DNA of 64,000 nt from Sciurus carolinensis (taxonomy: Eukaryota > Chordata > Mammalia > Rodentia > Sciuridae). Shown in pieces: positions 21,174-31,625 of the stretch; positions within the stretch are counted from its first letter, which is position 1; every line of letters begins with the position of its first letter. Under the pieces are notes generated by a model. The model was not told the DNA's origin and searched no databases. It saw only the letters and a list, made by a program, of their open reading frames with translations. Where the stretch lies: the NCBI RefSeq assembly GCF_902686445.1, contig NC_062219.1, forward strand, positions 149,464,057 to 149,528,056. Reading direction: 5' to 3'. Made by a program: the position numbers and the translations under genes.

Positions 21174-21540
21174 AATGTCCCCGCTCGGGGCTGCTCCGCC
21201 ATCTGGGCCGCGGCTGGGCGCGCGGCTCCCGCCCCCGCTCCTTGGCAGCGCGCGGGGACGCAGGGGCGCCGCGAGGCCCGTCCTCTTCGGGAGAAGAATG
21301 CAGAAGTGCCCCGAGCTCGGCCAGCGCCACTGCCTCCCTGGGCGGGGGAGGCCGGGGACGTGGGAGCGGCGCGCCGGGAGCGAGGCGTCCCCGGTGACAG
21401 ACAGCGCGTCCCGAGGTCCCTGCCTTTTCCCAGGGCGCATTCCAACGGCCGACTCTGCCGCTGCGGGGTCGGAGACCGGGTGGCTGCGGGTGGTGCGGGT
21501 GGGGTGGGGGATCCGCGCGCGCTCCGAAGGAAGAAACCCG
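21174..21540. promoter_or_regulatory. Strong orphan CpG island, candidate promoter
   Basis: I count 50 CpGs in 21181-21540 (360 bp) at roughly 70% GC, so no CpG depletion. It carries GC-box-like tracts (cccgcccccgctc), a YY1-like CCGCCATCT at about 21197, and CG-alternating blocks (about 21218 and 21513). Opposing open frames (174 codons -, 141 and 88 codons +) reflect scarce stops and have no recognised domain. No TATA box or splice site was assigned. Likely a promoter for an unannotated noncoding or alternative transcript, or a poised island of a distant developmental gene. Confidence 0.7.
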
Positions 21541-22520
21541 CCTTGTATCCGCGCTTCCTGGCCCACTTCTAACTTGATCTCCTTAAACACCCAAATATAG
21601 CCCACCTAGCCCAGGCTCATAATATAAGCACGCTTAGGGCTCATTCATCTAGGAGCAATTAAAAAATAAGATCACCGAACCACGGGACTTTGTTTAAAAG
21701 AGCAGAAGTCCCCGCCCTTGGCCGTGGTGGGGCATGGAGAAAGCCCGTGCATCCCTGCACCGCTTCAAGCAGCCGCACACAAAGCGTGTCCACAGCGAGC
21801 CACAGGGAACTCATTCCTGCGAGATACCTAGGGCATCGTCAACCAGGAGCACGGAGCAGGAGGGGGAAGAGGGTGTCAGATTGCAAGAAAATCATGATTT
21901 TCGTCCACGGCTTCTCATTTTAATCTCGTTTCTCATATTATTCAAAGGTGCTCTGATTTTTAAATTATTTTCCTGTTGTCAGAATTTGCATTTCCCACTA
22001 GTCCTAGGAGACATTCCAGGGGAGAACGGTATTTTTCTTTTCCTTTTTTCCTCCTTTGACTTAACAAAGGCTTCTCATGCATCGCTGGACGGTATTGCAA
22101 AGTTCGGGGATTTTTCCCTCTCCTCAAAGGAAGATCATTGAGGCCGCAAGTAACCCTGGTAGCTGCTAGGAGATGGAATTCTTTAGAGTAAAACTGCATG
22201 TTGCACAAATAACTGGCAAAAAAGAGGAATGCAGAGTGGCCCTCCAGTCCTACACAGGAGCAAAAGGGTGCAAGAGTGACCAAAGCTGCATGGGCATAAA
22301 AATTGAAGCCTATTGTTTTTCTAGGCATAAATTATATACTGGTGTTGGATAAGTCTGTAAGGCACCAATTGCCTTTTAGTCTGTTAACTTCAAAATTATT
22401 TATCAAATTGCTGCAAGTTTGCTTGTTTTTTAAAGACTCAAAACTTGTCCTCAGACAGACCTGCCTTCCAGTTCTAACTTCTCAAACTGAACCGCATTGG
22501 TGGACCAAAACAAGTGGCCA
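21541..22520. other. Unique sequence flanking CpG island
   Basis: No gene is recognised. Frames of 135 codons (+, 21734-22141) and 122 codons (-, 21960-22328) overlap and have no known domain. The sequence is repeat-free, so parts may be conserved. Confidence 0.4.
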
Positions 22521-22524
22521 TACC

Positions 22525-22700
22525 CAGTCTTTCTGAATCCCAGCATTTTCATCTGTAAAATGGGTATGTCTTACCTTCTTCAGAAGGCTATTGTCAGGAC
22601 TGATAAGTATAGTGCGTTGCCTAGGGGAACCGCTCCATAAATCATCACTGTATGCATTCTCTCCATCCTTGTTATCATTGTCTTTTCTCTGAGGGCACTA
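22525..22700 (+). mobile_element. MIR SINE relic
   Basis: 'cattttcatctgtaaaatgg' followed by 'gtcttaccttcttcagaagg' and a decayed 'gtgcctag...' region is the second half of the ancient tRNA-derived MIR. Confidence 0.75.
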
Positions 22701-23249
22701 AAGGAATCTTTTAAACATATCTATTAAACGCAGCAAAGGAAGGGGCATTCAAAAATATTTATTTGTTGTCAGATTGTCCTCTAATTGGCAGAGATAAACC
22801 GTGAAAAGACAGCCACGGCATAGTCGCTCTCCTGGAATGTATGTTCTTGTCAAGGAGATAAGCAGCAACGGAGGAAAGTGACCCACATGATGACTGCAGA
22901 GAGAAATCCATTCCGTAAAGGGAGTAAACCTGGGGATTGGGAAAGCAGAGTGATTGGAGTCGTTGCTGGAGAAGGGGAAAGAACTGTGTCAGACCGAGCA
23001 GGGCACCTCTCGGAGCAAGTGACAATGATGAGAGCCAGCCAGGCAAAGCAGGCTAGAGAATAAGCAGCACCAGACCCTGCAAGGTCAGGAACTTTGAAGT
23101 CCTCCCCGAGCAGTGAGAGATCATGAGAACATTTTGAGCAAGGGAAAGACATGATTTGATTTATGATTTAGAAAGGTCACTCTGGCCCCTCCATGGAGAA
23201 GAGAAAATGGGAGGAGCTGGGGAGGACAGCCTGAAGGGTCCCCCAACCC

Positions 23250-23398
23250 ACTCCACCCACTGGAACCACCTGGAAAGCATTTACAAACCCAAGCCTCAAC
23301 AGTGTGCACTGAGTAGTGCCTGGACATTGTTTTTTGCTGTTTTTTTTTTTTTTTTAATTCCCAGATGATTCTAATTTAGAAGCACCCTTAATTGTCCA
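23250..23398 (+). mobile_element. MER5A-like relic inside LINE-2
   Basis: 'ggaaccacctggaaagcatt' and 'ttcccagatgattctaattt' fit the two halves of a MER5A-type hAT relic. A T-run at 23340-23356 lies between them. Confidence 0.5.
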
Positions 23399-23457
23399 AG
23401 GGTGAGAGGTTGGTAGCTTTTATTAGGGTGAGAGGCTGGTAGCTTTTATCAGGGTGA
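23399..23457. repeat. 26-bp tandem duplication in LINE-2 relic
   Basis: The unit 'agggtgagaggttggtagct' plus six bases occurs at 23399-23424 and again at 23425-23450 with two substitutions, followed by a third partial start. It is a local slippage or duplication event. Confidence 0.85.
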
Positions 23458-23819
23458 TAGACATGAAGATGCTCAGAGAGCATAGTCAGGCTATGTCTTG
23501 GAAGTAGAAGGAAATTAGCCTGCCAGTGGATTGGAAATGATGGGGGTGGGTGGAGAAAGACTGGAATCAGGAATGGCCCCTGGCTTCGGGAAAACCAGAC
23601 AGATAGTGATTTCATTTACCAACAGGGGGAAAAGAAAGGCCAAGCAGACTGAGGAATTGGAACCATAGACCCAAAAACTGGAATCGGATATACTGACCAT
23701 GTTAAGGATGAGATGCTTATTCTAATATATTAGACAATGATGATCTGATCATGGAGTGCAGACACCCAGCAGGCAGTTGATTTGAGAGCAAGGGGGCAGA
23801 ACTCTAAAGGTCGTCTGCA

Positions 23820-24035
23820 TCAGCGCTGTCCAGTAGGACATTTCTGATGATGGAAATGCTCCGTATCCACACGTTCAATGCAGAAGCTGCTAAGCACTGT
23901 GACTAGTAAGCTCTTGAAATAGGGCTAGGTTGGTGTAATTGAGGAATTGAATTTTAACTTCATTTTAAGTTTAAGGAACGATATGTGGCAGGTGGGTACA
24001 CTATTGGATACACTTGATATGTGTGGCCCGAATGT
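23820..24035 (+). mobile_element. hAT-type DNA transposon relic (MER3-like)
   Basis: It opens with 'cagcgctgtccagtaggaca' and continues 'tgatgatggaaatgctccgt', 'cttgaaatagggctaggttg' and 'gaggaattgaattttaactt'. These match the well-known non-autonomous hAT element beginning CAGCGCTGTCCAATAG. It lies inside the antisense L2. Confidence 0.7.
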
Positions 24036-24079
24036 CTTTCAGAATCTGAAAAACCTCACCTCTTCCTCTATATATAGGC

Positions 24080-24560
24080 CAGTGCCATTGATTGCCCCAG
24101 CCTAGATTTCTGCAACTGTATCTGGTCACATTCCCCAACCCCCTGATCTTCCGCTGCATATTCTCAAAACAGCACCCAAAATGGTCTTTACAACTGGAGT
24201 CATACCATGTATTTCACTTGCTTATAGGTCTCCAGTCATGTTCCATTTTGATATAATAAGAGCCGAAGTCCTTCTGAGAGTCCACAAAAGATCCTACATC
24301 GCTGGACCCCTCCTTTGCCTCTGACTTCACGTCCCCCTTTCCTGCCCACTTTCTCTCTCCCTACTTATAACCTCCTACTGTATATTTCATCAACTTGGTT
24401 ATCTTGCTCAATGTCTGTCTCTCTTACTAGAAAACAGGCTGCAATAAGGTGAGAGCTATTACAATTTTATTCACTATTATATCCCCTCGTTATCTCAAAC
24501 ACAGCAACCTGACCCTTAATTAGGCTCTTGGTAAATACTTACTGAACAGGTGAATCAGTA
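24080..24560 (+). mobile_element. LINE-2 3' end, sense, nested
   Basis: L2 3' landmarks run in order: 'gcacccaaaatggtctttac', 'agagccgaagtccttctgag', 'cctttgcctctgacttcacg', 'atgtctgtctctcttactag', 'ctcttggtaaatacttactg'. The orientation is opposite to the surrounding L2, so it is a separate insertion. Confidence 0.75.
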
Positions 24561-24646
24561 TATACATAATATATGTTCATCCAGGTCACCCAAAAAGAAA
24601 GACTGGAAACAAAAACTAGGATTGAGCCTTGAGCCACTCCAACATT

Positions 24647-24968
24647 TTAGAGCTGTTATCCAATATGGCAGCTTCATGTGGCTAATGAGCTCTCAAAATA
24701 TGTTCATCTAAATTGGAATGCTCCAGAAGTGTAGAATCTCACAGAATTTTAAGGACCAAGTATGTATTTTTTAAAAGAATGTAAAGTATCTTAGTTACTT
24801 ACGTTAATTAGTTGTTGAAAATACAATATTTAGAAGTATTGGGTTAGTTTTAACATACTATTAAAATTAATTTCCTCTGCTTCCTTTTACTTATTTAATA
24901 GGGAAATTCAACACTAAGAAATTTAAAATCACACATGTGGCTCATGTTCTCTTTCTATTGACCACAGG
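24647..24968 (+). mobile_element. hAT-type DNA transposon relic (MER33-like), near full length
   Basis: Its left end is 'gctgttatccaatatggcag' and its right end 'ttctattgaccacag', which are recognisable inverted termini of the 'GCTGTCCAATAG' hAT family. Internal landmarks 'aaagaatgtaaagtatctta' and 'attaaaattaatttcctctg' agree. The precise family name is uncertain. The L2 match resumes on both sides. Confidence 0.7.
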
Positions 24969-25265
24969 GTTTAGAGACTAGAAAGAAACAAGCCAGCAGG
25001 AACTTCTGCTCCTGAGATATGGGAAAACATAAGGCGAGCGTGGTATGCAGACAATTAGAGAAGTCATTATTCAAGGAGGAGAGATTCGTTAACCCAACTG
25101 TGTGAGTTCATGGATCATATGAGTAAAATGAAGATGGAGAGTTGACCAAAGGATTTGACAAGAGTGATTTCGGTGAGCTTGGACAGATGCCCAGGTAGGG
25201 AGGGTTTCAAGTCAGAATAGAAAGGGAGAAAACAGACACCAACAGCAACAATCCTTTCAGTAATT

Positions 25266-25345
25266 TTTGGTATAAGAATTCTACTGTCATGTACAACAAA
25301 TTAGAATAAATTTTTAAAAATTAATAATAATAAATCATGTTAACA
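25266..25345 (+). repeat. AT-rich retroelement-like 3' tail
   Basis: 'tctactgtcatgtacaacaa' followed by a long A/T-rich tail resembles 'tctaccttcatgtataacta' plus tail at about 15868. I suspect a common rodent/sciurid retrotransposon 3' end but cannot name it. Confidence 0.4.
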
Positions 25346-25504
25346 AAAATTAATAAAAAAGAAATGGGAGGATCACTAGAGGTAAAAAGAAAATGAATTA
25401 TTTTAAAGGGGGTTATCTTAAAGAATGTGGGCCTGCTGAAGAAATGATCCAAGAAAAATAACCCTAAGCTGAAAAAATTGGGTTAAACAAAGTAGAATAG
25501 AAAT

Positions 25505-25640
25505 ATAGCATTTTAAATCTGAAAGGCCCTTAAAGATCAGCTTAGATGAACCTTTGCCTGACAAGTAAGAATACTGAGGTCTAGACAGGTGAATGACCCG
25601 TCGATGTGACACAGAACCAGAAGCTCAGTTTACAAATGAA
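25505..25640 (-). mobile_element. Ancient MIR-type relic, antisense
   Basis: 'aaaggcccttaaagatcagc', 'gaatactgaggtctagacag' and 'gtgacacagaaccagaagct' resemble the antisense 'aaactgaggcccagagaggt ... cacacagctag' portion of MIR-family repeats. Strongly decayed. Confidence 0.45.
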
Positions 25641-25754
25641 GCTCATTTCTGCAGAAACAAACTTTTCTAATCCTATTATATTTGACCCAAAGCATTTTGG
25701 GGGGCTTCATAAAGCAGGACATTTCATGTTTGCTAGTGTCCTAGAAGAGCTAAC

Positions 25755-25945
25755 ATCATAAAAATAATGGCTGACATTTGCTGAATACCCGCTATTGCTA
25801 TGTGCATGGTGTTTTATGTATATCAACAGGAATTCATATAATAATCCCACAATGCAGATATTATTATGCCATTTTGCAAGTTAGCTATTCATATGCATAT
25901 CTACTCAGAGCCCAAGTCTTTTCAATATATCACAAGGTATCCCAA
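25755..25945 (-). mobile_element. MIR SINE relic, antisense
   Basis: 'aataatggctgacatttgct', 'tgtgcatggtgttttatgta', 'tataataatcccacaatgca' and 'ttattatgccattttgcaag' follow the antisense MIR consensus order. Confidence 0.8.
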
Positions 25946-26280
25946 TCATAATTCTTGTACCCAGAAACCATCTCTCCAGAGGGCAAAATTCTCAAATGGT
26001 CAGTTGCTATAAGAGAGAACTAATGCTAAATTAGTAAACAATACCCAGGTTTAAGTCAAGGATTACTTTCTTAAAGTCTTTGTTACCACTACGTATGCAA
26101 GTGACAAAAATTTTAAATATAAACAAAAATTTAACCACAGCAGTTCTGAGAGTAAAAATAGTCCCACTGTTGCAGTGAAGTTTGCCTTCAGTTCCGGGAG
26201 TGTGGTGGAGTGGTCCAAGCGAGTTGGGTAGCATCCACCAAAAGATTCCTATTCTACCACGAAAGACCCTCTGCATTTTG

Positions 26281-26488
26281 AAATTTTTAATTGTTTTTTA
26301 TTCATTCATTTACATATCAGTACTGGGGATTGAACCCAGGGATACTCTAAACTGAGCTACATTCCCCTGCACTTTTTATTTTTTATTTTGAGACAGGGTC
26401 TCACTGAGTTGTCCAGGCTCGACTGGAATTTGCAATTCTCCTGCCTCAGTCGCCTGAGTTCCTATTACCACTACACTTGGCCCCTCCT
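26281..26488 (-). mobile_element. MEN-type composite SINE, antisense
   Basis: Reversed ID half: 'tactggggattgaacccagg', 'tgagctacattcccctgc'. Reversed B1 half: 'tgagacagggtctcactgag', 'ctcctgcctcagtcgcctga'. A 7-bp direct repeat CATTTTG flanks it at 26274-26280 and 26489-26495. Confidence 0.9.
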
Positions 26489-26495
26489 CATTTTG

Positions 26496-26850
26496 TATCT
26501 AGCAAGATCATACTGTGACCAACTATAGCTTATCTGTTGTAGAATAAAAACAAACCAACTCTGGGTAATCACTGCTTGCATGTGTAAAAGATAATCAAAA
26601 TGTTCTGAGAATGATGGATTGAGGGTTCTGGGAAATTTTGTTTTCTGCTTGAGGTCAAAAGAAGAATTTTTATTTCAACTCCACTGAAAATCTTTAAATG
26701 TCTAGCATTTTTCCTCTCACTTTGCAAGAATCTGAAGACAACTTGAACTTTTTAAAATACTTCCATATTTTTTCTGTTCCTCGGAGTATCATATTCACAA
26801 TAATTCACAATATCTCTCTAAGACTTCAGATATAGAGAGAATACAGGGAT
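26496..26850. other. Unique AT-rich sequence
   Basis: No gene or repeat is recognised between the SINE and the LTR. Confidence 0.4.
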
Positions 26851-27187
26851 TGCTAGAGTTTGGATCTTGCATGTCCCCAAAGGTCCATGTGTTAAAGGCG
26901 TGGCCCCCAGAGCAGTGTTATTGGGAGGTGGTGGAACCTTCACAAAGCAGGACCTAGAGGAGGATCTTTGGGATCATTGTGGGGCCCCCAAAGGGTTTAT
27001 TAAGAGTTCTTTTTAGCTCCTTGGCCAGTAGGTAAGTTTTACTGTGCCACGGGCTCTCGCCATGTCCTGCTTCACCAGGGGCCAAAGTAACAGGGCCGAC
27101 CAATCAAAAGCAATGAGCCAAAATGAACCTTTTATCTTTATAAGTGGATTATCTCAGATGTTTGTTTCAGTGATGCAGAGCTAACAG
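26851..27187 (+). mobile_element. MaLR-type solo LTR
   Basis: It begins 'tgctagagtttggatcttgc', continues 'gtccatgtgttaaaggcgtg', 'attgggaggtggtggaacct', 'gccacgggctctcgccatgt', 'gtggattatctcagatgttt', and ends near 'gagctaacag'. This is the mammalian MaLR LTR pattern, with 'tgttatagtttggat' start and 'gactaaca' end. No internal region adjoins it. Confidence 0.85.
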
Positions 27188-27754
27188 AAGTTCCGCAAAG
27201 TTTATTTCCATAAACCTCATAATAACCTATTGCATCACTTCCTAAAGTTTTGGTAGAACAAAATGTCAGGTAAGGTAAACACCTGTTGCTTCAAGTCTGT
27301 CCGCTGCTTTCATCTCCGACAGACAAAGATGCAAAACTCCGCTCATCACCAAACACTCTACATGTGAAGGGATGTGGGTTTGGGTGTTGTGACATTGTGA
27401 CATGTTTGCAATGACTTAATGCATCCCTCATGTAGAAATTGTTATGGAAAATACTAGCCCGGGGTAAGTCAGTCTGAGGCCACCAAGGAGCAAACTTCCA
27501 CATACAAAAGATGAATAAATTGGTCTCGAAAAAAAAAGATAACTTCCTTTACATTCCACATCCACATCAGTACCGGTCCATCTTCAAGTCCAAGACTGGT
27601 CTTTGTATCAAATGTTCTCTGCTCTTTTTTTAACCTCTCAGATGACATACCAGCTCAGATCTTACCAGTTATAAACTTTTTGACCCCTTCCTTACCTCTT
27701 ACTTTTCTTTTATACCAAACTATTTTGCGGGGGCAGGGGGTTTGCTTCCACTGT
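27188..27754. other. Unique sequence or very decayed LINE-2
   Basis: No gene is recognised. From about 27540 the sequence becomes pyrimidine-rich and may already belong to the L2 relic that is clear from 27755. Confidence 0.4.
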
Positions 27755-28770
27755 CTCTGAATCTTCTTCTTTTTCTATCTGGAGACCCTCTCAGTCTTCC
27801 CAGGAATCCTGGACACACTGGACCCTTGCCCTCCCTTCCCCTGTGCCCTCTGTCCACTGGAGACTTCCTTTCAGAGTCTCATCCTCAGGGGTCTCCTCTT
27901 CCTCCATTTCCTCTCAGTTATTCCACCCATTTCCAAAGCGCCAGCCAGTTGCTGATAACTCAGAGTTTCCTGAGCTCCAAATGCCCAAAACCCTCTGGGC
28001 GTCTCCATCTCAACATCCTGGATATTACCTCAAAACTAACACATCTTAAAGCAGATTGATCGGCTGCAATGTTTATCGATCATTAAGGTCAACCAGTCCC
28101 TTGGTTGACCATGCTGGAAATCTCATAATCCCCTCAATCCTGCTTCTCCCTCGGTCCCTACACTGAATTGATTTAAACTTAAGCATATGTAGCAAATCTG
28201 AAGTTGTACGTTTTGCATTTATGTATTTATAGAAATACACATGTCCTCAAACCTTATGCCAACTCTTTAGCTCTTGGGTCCCCCTCTGGGTTTCCTCTTT
28301 CCAGCTGTTCCACGGGGAGTTGCTCCTACCACCCTGCACATCGTTCCCAGGGTCATTTTTCCAAACTCCAGCATGTGACTGGAACTATGATTGTCTCTCC
28401 TGAATACCAGTGGCCCACCTTCCCGCCCACCCACCATGGTGTGAAGTGCAGGATGTTCATCGAGGGTGTCCTGCGCGTGGCTGTCACCTGTCACCCCAAT
28501 ACTTTGCACTTTTCTCACAACCTCCCTTCCTCTCTCCTTGCTCAACACACCCCAGCCAACCCACTCCATATTCAAGGCACCGCGTCCATATCTTTTCAAA
28601 GCATTTATCTCAATGCATTATAATCATTAATTTGAACAACTTCTGCTTCTTTGCTCTGATTGTTAAATTTCATGAGCTGCTTAAGGAGACCAATTTTTTT
28701 TTTCCCACCACTGTATCTACACTATCTAGCATAAGACTCAGTGGTGCTCAATATATGTACTGGACTTGAA
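27755..28770 (+). mobile_element. LINE-2 relic, about 1 kb, ORF2 to 3' end
   Basis: L2 order is retained: 'tgggcgtctccatctcaaca' and 'acctcaaaactaacacatct' (ORF2), the centre 'gttgctcctaccaccctgca', then the 3' end 'taatttgaacaacttctgct', 'cactgtatctacactatcta' and 'gtggtgctcaatatatgta'. Frames of 105-139 codons in it are pyrimidine-rich remnants without a start-to-stop gene. Confidence 0.7.
28087..28110. repeat. Perfect 9-bp stem, 6-nt loop
   Basis: GGTCAACCA and TGGTTGACC are exact reverse complements separated by GTCCCT. It lies within the L2 relic and is probably incidental. Confidence 0.6.
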
Positions 28771-29654
28771 GGACTCAGTGGTATACTTAGTCTAAATGAG
28801 ATGAGCCATCTGGTTTAATGAGATAATATTCATTGGCTACCCCTGTTGACAGGTATCCTCCTGGACGCAGAGAGAGGTGATTTCTGATTTCAGACACACG
28901 GTGTATTTTCCTAACTAGTAACAAAAGGAATATTCCCCTATTTTCCTTATTCTTCCCAGGAGAATAAGTTGCATTATGCAGCTGTGAGGCCAACACACTT
29001 TTTCAAGGGTGTACTCTGCTGAGCTCTTTCAATCTTTCTCATCTCTCCTGTTGTTCTTCCTCTGAACCTTCCTGCCCCTTTTCAAAAGCAAAAACACCAC
29101 AAAACATTTCTGTAATAATATGGTGTATATTATCACATTAGCTACAGTGACGATAAAAGTAGCTACATAATCAGATTATACTTTGCCTCATAACCATAGA
29201 AATAATGGTGCTTTATCAAGAAATTTGTATGACCAAAAGGAAACTCGCTAATGCAGTAGGAAGTTATCAAATATAATTCAGAAATCCCAAACTGCTAGTG
29301 TCTCTGTAGGCAAAGGGAAAAAACTCTTTTGTTGTAACAAAATTCTAAACATGTTTGTTATTCTTATAAAAATTCTCAGCATATGTTCCTTTTCTCCTGG
29401 TCCACTCATTCCTTGGTCTGTTGTATTTTCATTTGGATGCTTGTTGTGAAAATTTTGCTTGAATATGAGAAGAAAATAAAAGTAATCTGGTGATCAGGGG
29501 GTTATGAAATAGAAGAAATCATCCCAGGTTTTAAAATGTGGACTCATACTTTGCAGAGAGTTTGAGAAAGACTTCTGTAAACACACTAATGCACACAACA
29601 AATTATCAATGCCCCACATATTGTGAAAAGTGACAAGCCTTCCATTCATGTGTG

Positions 29655-29760
29655 CCAACTAAGAGGCAGAAAATTCTATAGCATGTCGTATAGCTGGGGC
29701 TCAAATCCTGTTCAAAATTCTACCTCGATTTCCTTCTGAAACAATGAACAAGTATTCAGG
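29655..29760 (+). mobile_element. Possible MIR relic
   Basis: 'gctggggctcaaatcctgtt' and 'acctcgatttccttctgaaa' fall in the right order and spacing for the centre of MIR but are heavily diverged. Confidence 0.35.
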
Positions 29761-30034
29761 ATCTAAGTAGTTGCAATTTCTGTCTTTACTAAGTAATTGA
29801 TTCATGGCAGTCATGATATCAGATTCAAAGAAAACATTAAATGGCTTTTCTGATTCTTAATAAACTCTTGCTAGGATTCAAAGGAAGGACGAAGAGTTTC
29901 TTTTCTTCAAAAAATTCTCATTGTCCAAGATTAAGAGTAGAGGAACTAAGCAGAGAACCATTCAGTCCAATGACACATTTTCTACGCCAACCTTGTGCAT
30001 GTACGTGTACGAATAGTATCATGTGCTATACTTA

Positions 30035-30205
30035 AGCTATGTATATTATACACCTAAATATGTTACATATCATATACATTAGAAAAACTTTATGAAGTAT
30101 AATCAATATATATTATTTGTTATTAATATTAATTTAATTGATGTTATTAATAATACACTTTGTCTATTATATTTTAATGACATATATAATGGTTAATGTT
30201 TGTAT
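30035..30205. repeat. AT-rich low-complexity tract
   Basis: Almost entirely A and T, with many TATTA/TAATA repeats and ATATAT runs. Possibly a decayed microsatellite or matrix-attachment-type DNA. Confidence 0.7.
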
Positions 30206-31394
30206 AATGAATAATTGATGATCTCTCACATCTGGAATGTGAAAAAGAGAAGTTGGTGTAAATTCTCTCTTTAGTGGCCTGTTCTCCCTCTGATCTGAAT
30301 TTTCAATCTGTGGGACACAGGAATCAATTACAATCCATGAAAGTGCACTTGAACTGCTTGGTAGCTTGACCCTGTGATCCGTGGGTTCTGTCTTATTTCC
30401 ACCGAGAATATTCCTCCTTCTCAGTCTCAGGATCTGACTGTGCTTGGGGAGGCAGCCAGGCAACCCAGAGGGGCAGGGCGGATCTCCCCTCCAGCATCCA
30501 AATGCAGAACAAAAGGAGGAGGCAGTTTGGTACCAATAGAACCAGAGGCAGTGATCTATTATTTTTAAAACCATGCTATTCCAAACATTTTTACTATGTT
30601 ATCCTACATGGCAGGACAGAGACTGGTGGGGTGTTTGGAAAATATAGGGAGAAATGGGAGCCAATTTAGGATAGGGACAGGTGGTGTTAGAGAATGGGGA
30701 CAGGTGGCGTTAATTCAAAATTACATATCTAGGAAAAAAATCATCTCGGTCTGTACTTTGAGGATGAAGTTAAAGGATAAACAAACCCTGCAGGAAGCAT
30801 CTTTGTATATGCAGAATCGAGATAGAAAACCAGTTTTCTGCCCTTCAGAACAGCCCCTTTATCCTCGAAGGTGGGAAGTAATCAAGATTTCATGAACGTC
30901 CCCAATGTCTCCAACAGCGCTCTGACTGCTCAGCCTCTCCTTTGCCACGTTACTGCTGCTTCGTCACGTCAGGGTCTTTCCATCCAGATCCGGACCCCTG
31001 CCTTCCTTGACCTGGGCATCTGAAGGTACTGTTCCTCAGAGCATTGTCCCCACACAGGGCTAGACCTAAGAGAGTCCCCAGAGCAGGGCAGGGAGACTGC
31101 TCAGTGACTGTTGAGGAGAGGAGGCCAGGCTCCCTCAACTCTGGATGCTCTGCTGGGACCAGGGCAGGGATTTGGAATGAGGAGCTGTCCTGGAATCACA
31201 CTGGCTTAGCTCAGCCCCAGCATTTTGAATGTCCTATGTCAGGGGAAATCAATTCAGGCTAAGGCGGGCAGCTCACAAAATCACAGCCCTCATTTTCCCT
31301 TCTTTCCGTATTTTATCTTGTATAAAGTTCCTAGGCATAGAAATCACTCGAAGAACGTTCCACCTGTCTATCAAGAGCTCAGAGATTCAGAACA

Positions 31395-31625
31395 CAGTCT
31401 CTGCAGTTGTAATGCTTCAGTCAAATCCTTGGCTCATGCCTTTTCAAAGAGCAGTGCCTTGGCATTTTATTTAAACTCTATACACTTTAGTTTCCTCATC
31501 TAAAAAAGAGGGGTCATCATCATAATAATAGCCTATGAGCTTATTATGAATATTAAATGAAATATTAAGTGAAGTACATGATGTAGTACCAGGACATGTA
31601 AGTAGTAAATGTTGATTGTTTTATA
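31395..31625 (+). mobile_element. MIR SINE relic
   Basis: 'ctttagtttcctcatctaaa', 'agaggggtcatcatcataat', 'ttatgaatattaaatgaaat' and 'agtaccaggacatgtaagta' follow the sense MIR 3' half. The 5' half is weak. Confidence 0.75.

Larger units (their letters stand above)
22990..25235 (-). mobile_element. Ancient LINE-2, antisense, broken by nested insertions
   Basis: Segments on the + strand match the reverse complement of L2 ORF2: 'gagcaagggaaagacatgat', 'tgatttagaaaggtcactct', 'atactgaccatgttaaggat', 'cagcaggcagttgatttgag', 'gccttgagccactccaacat' and 'acaagagtgatttcggtgag'. These appear in proper order but are split by a MER5A-like piece, two hAT-type elements and a sense L2 3' end. No reading frame survives. 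Confidence 0.7.
25346..26273. other. Unique sequence with two MIR-like relics
   Basis: No gene is recognised. The MIR-type pieces at 25505-25640 and 25755-25945 are listed separately; the rest is featureless AT-rich DNA. Confidence 0.45.
28771..31394. other. Unique intergenic sequence with AT-rich low-complexity tract
   Basis: No gene is recognised; the 135-codon antisense frame at 30167-30574 has no known domain. A possible MIR piece lies at 29655-29760 and an extremely AT-rich tract at about 30035-30205. A 17-base near-repeat 'gggacaggtggtgtta' / 'gggacaggtggcgtta' occurs at about 30674 and 30698. Confidence 0.4.

Noticed and set aside
21081..21605. 174-codon antisense open frame in the CpG island
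   Set aside because: GC-rich DNA has few stop codons; two + strand frames overlap it and no domain or conserved protein feature is visible.
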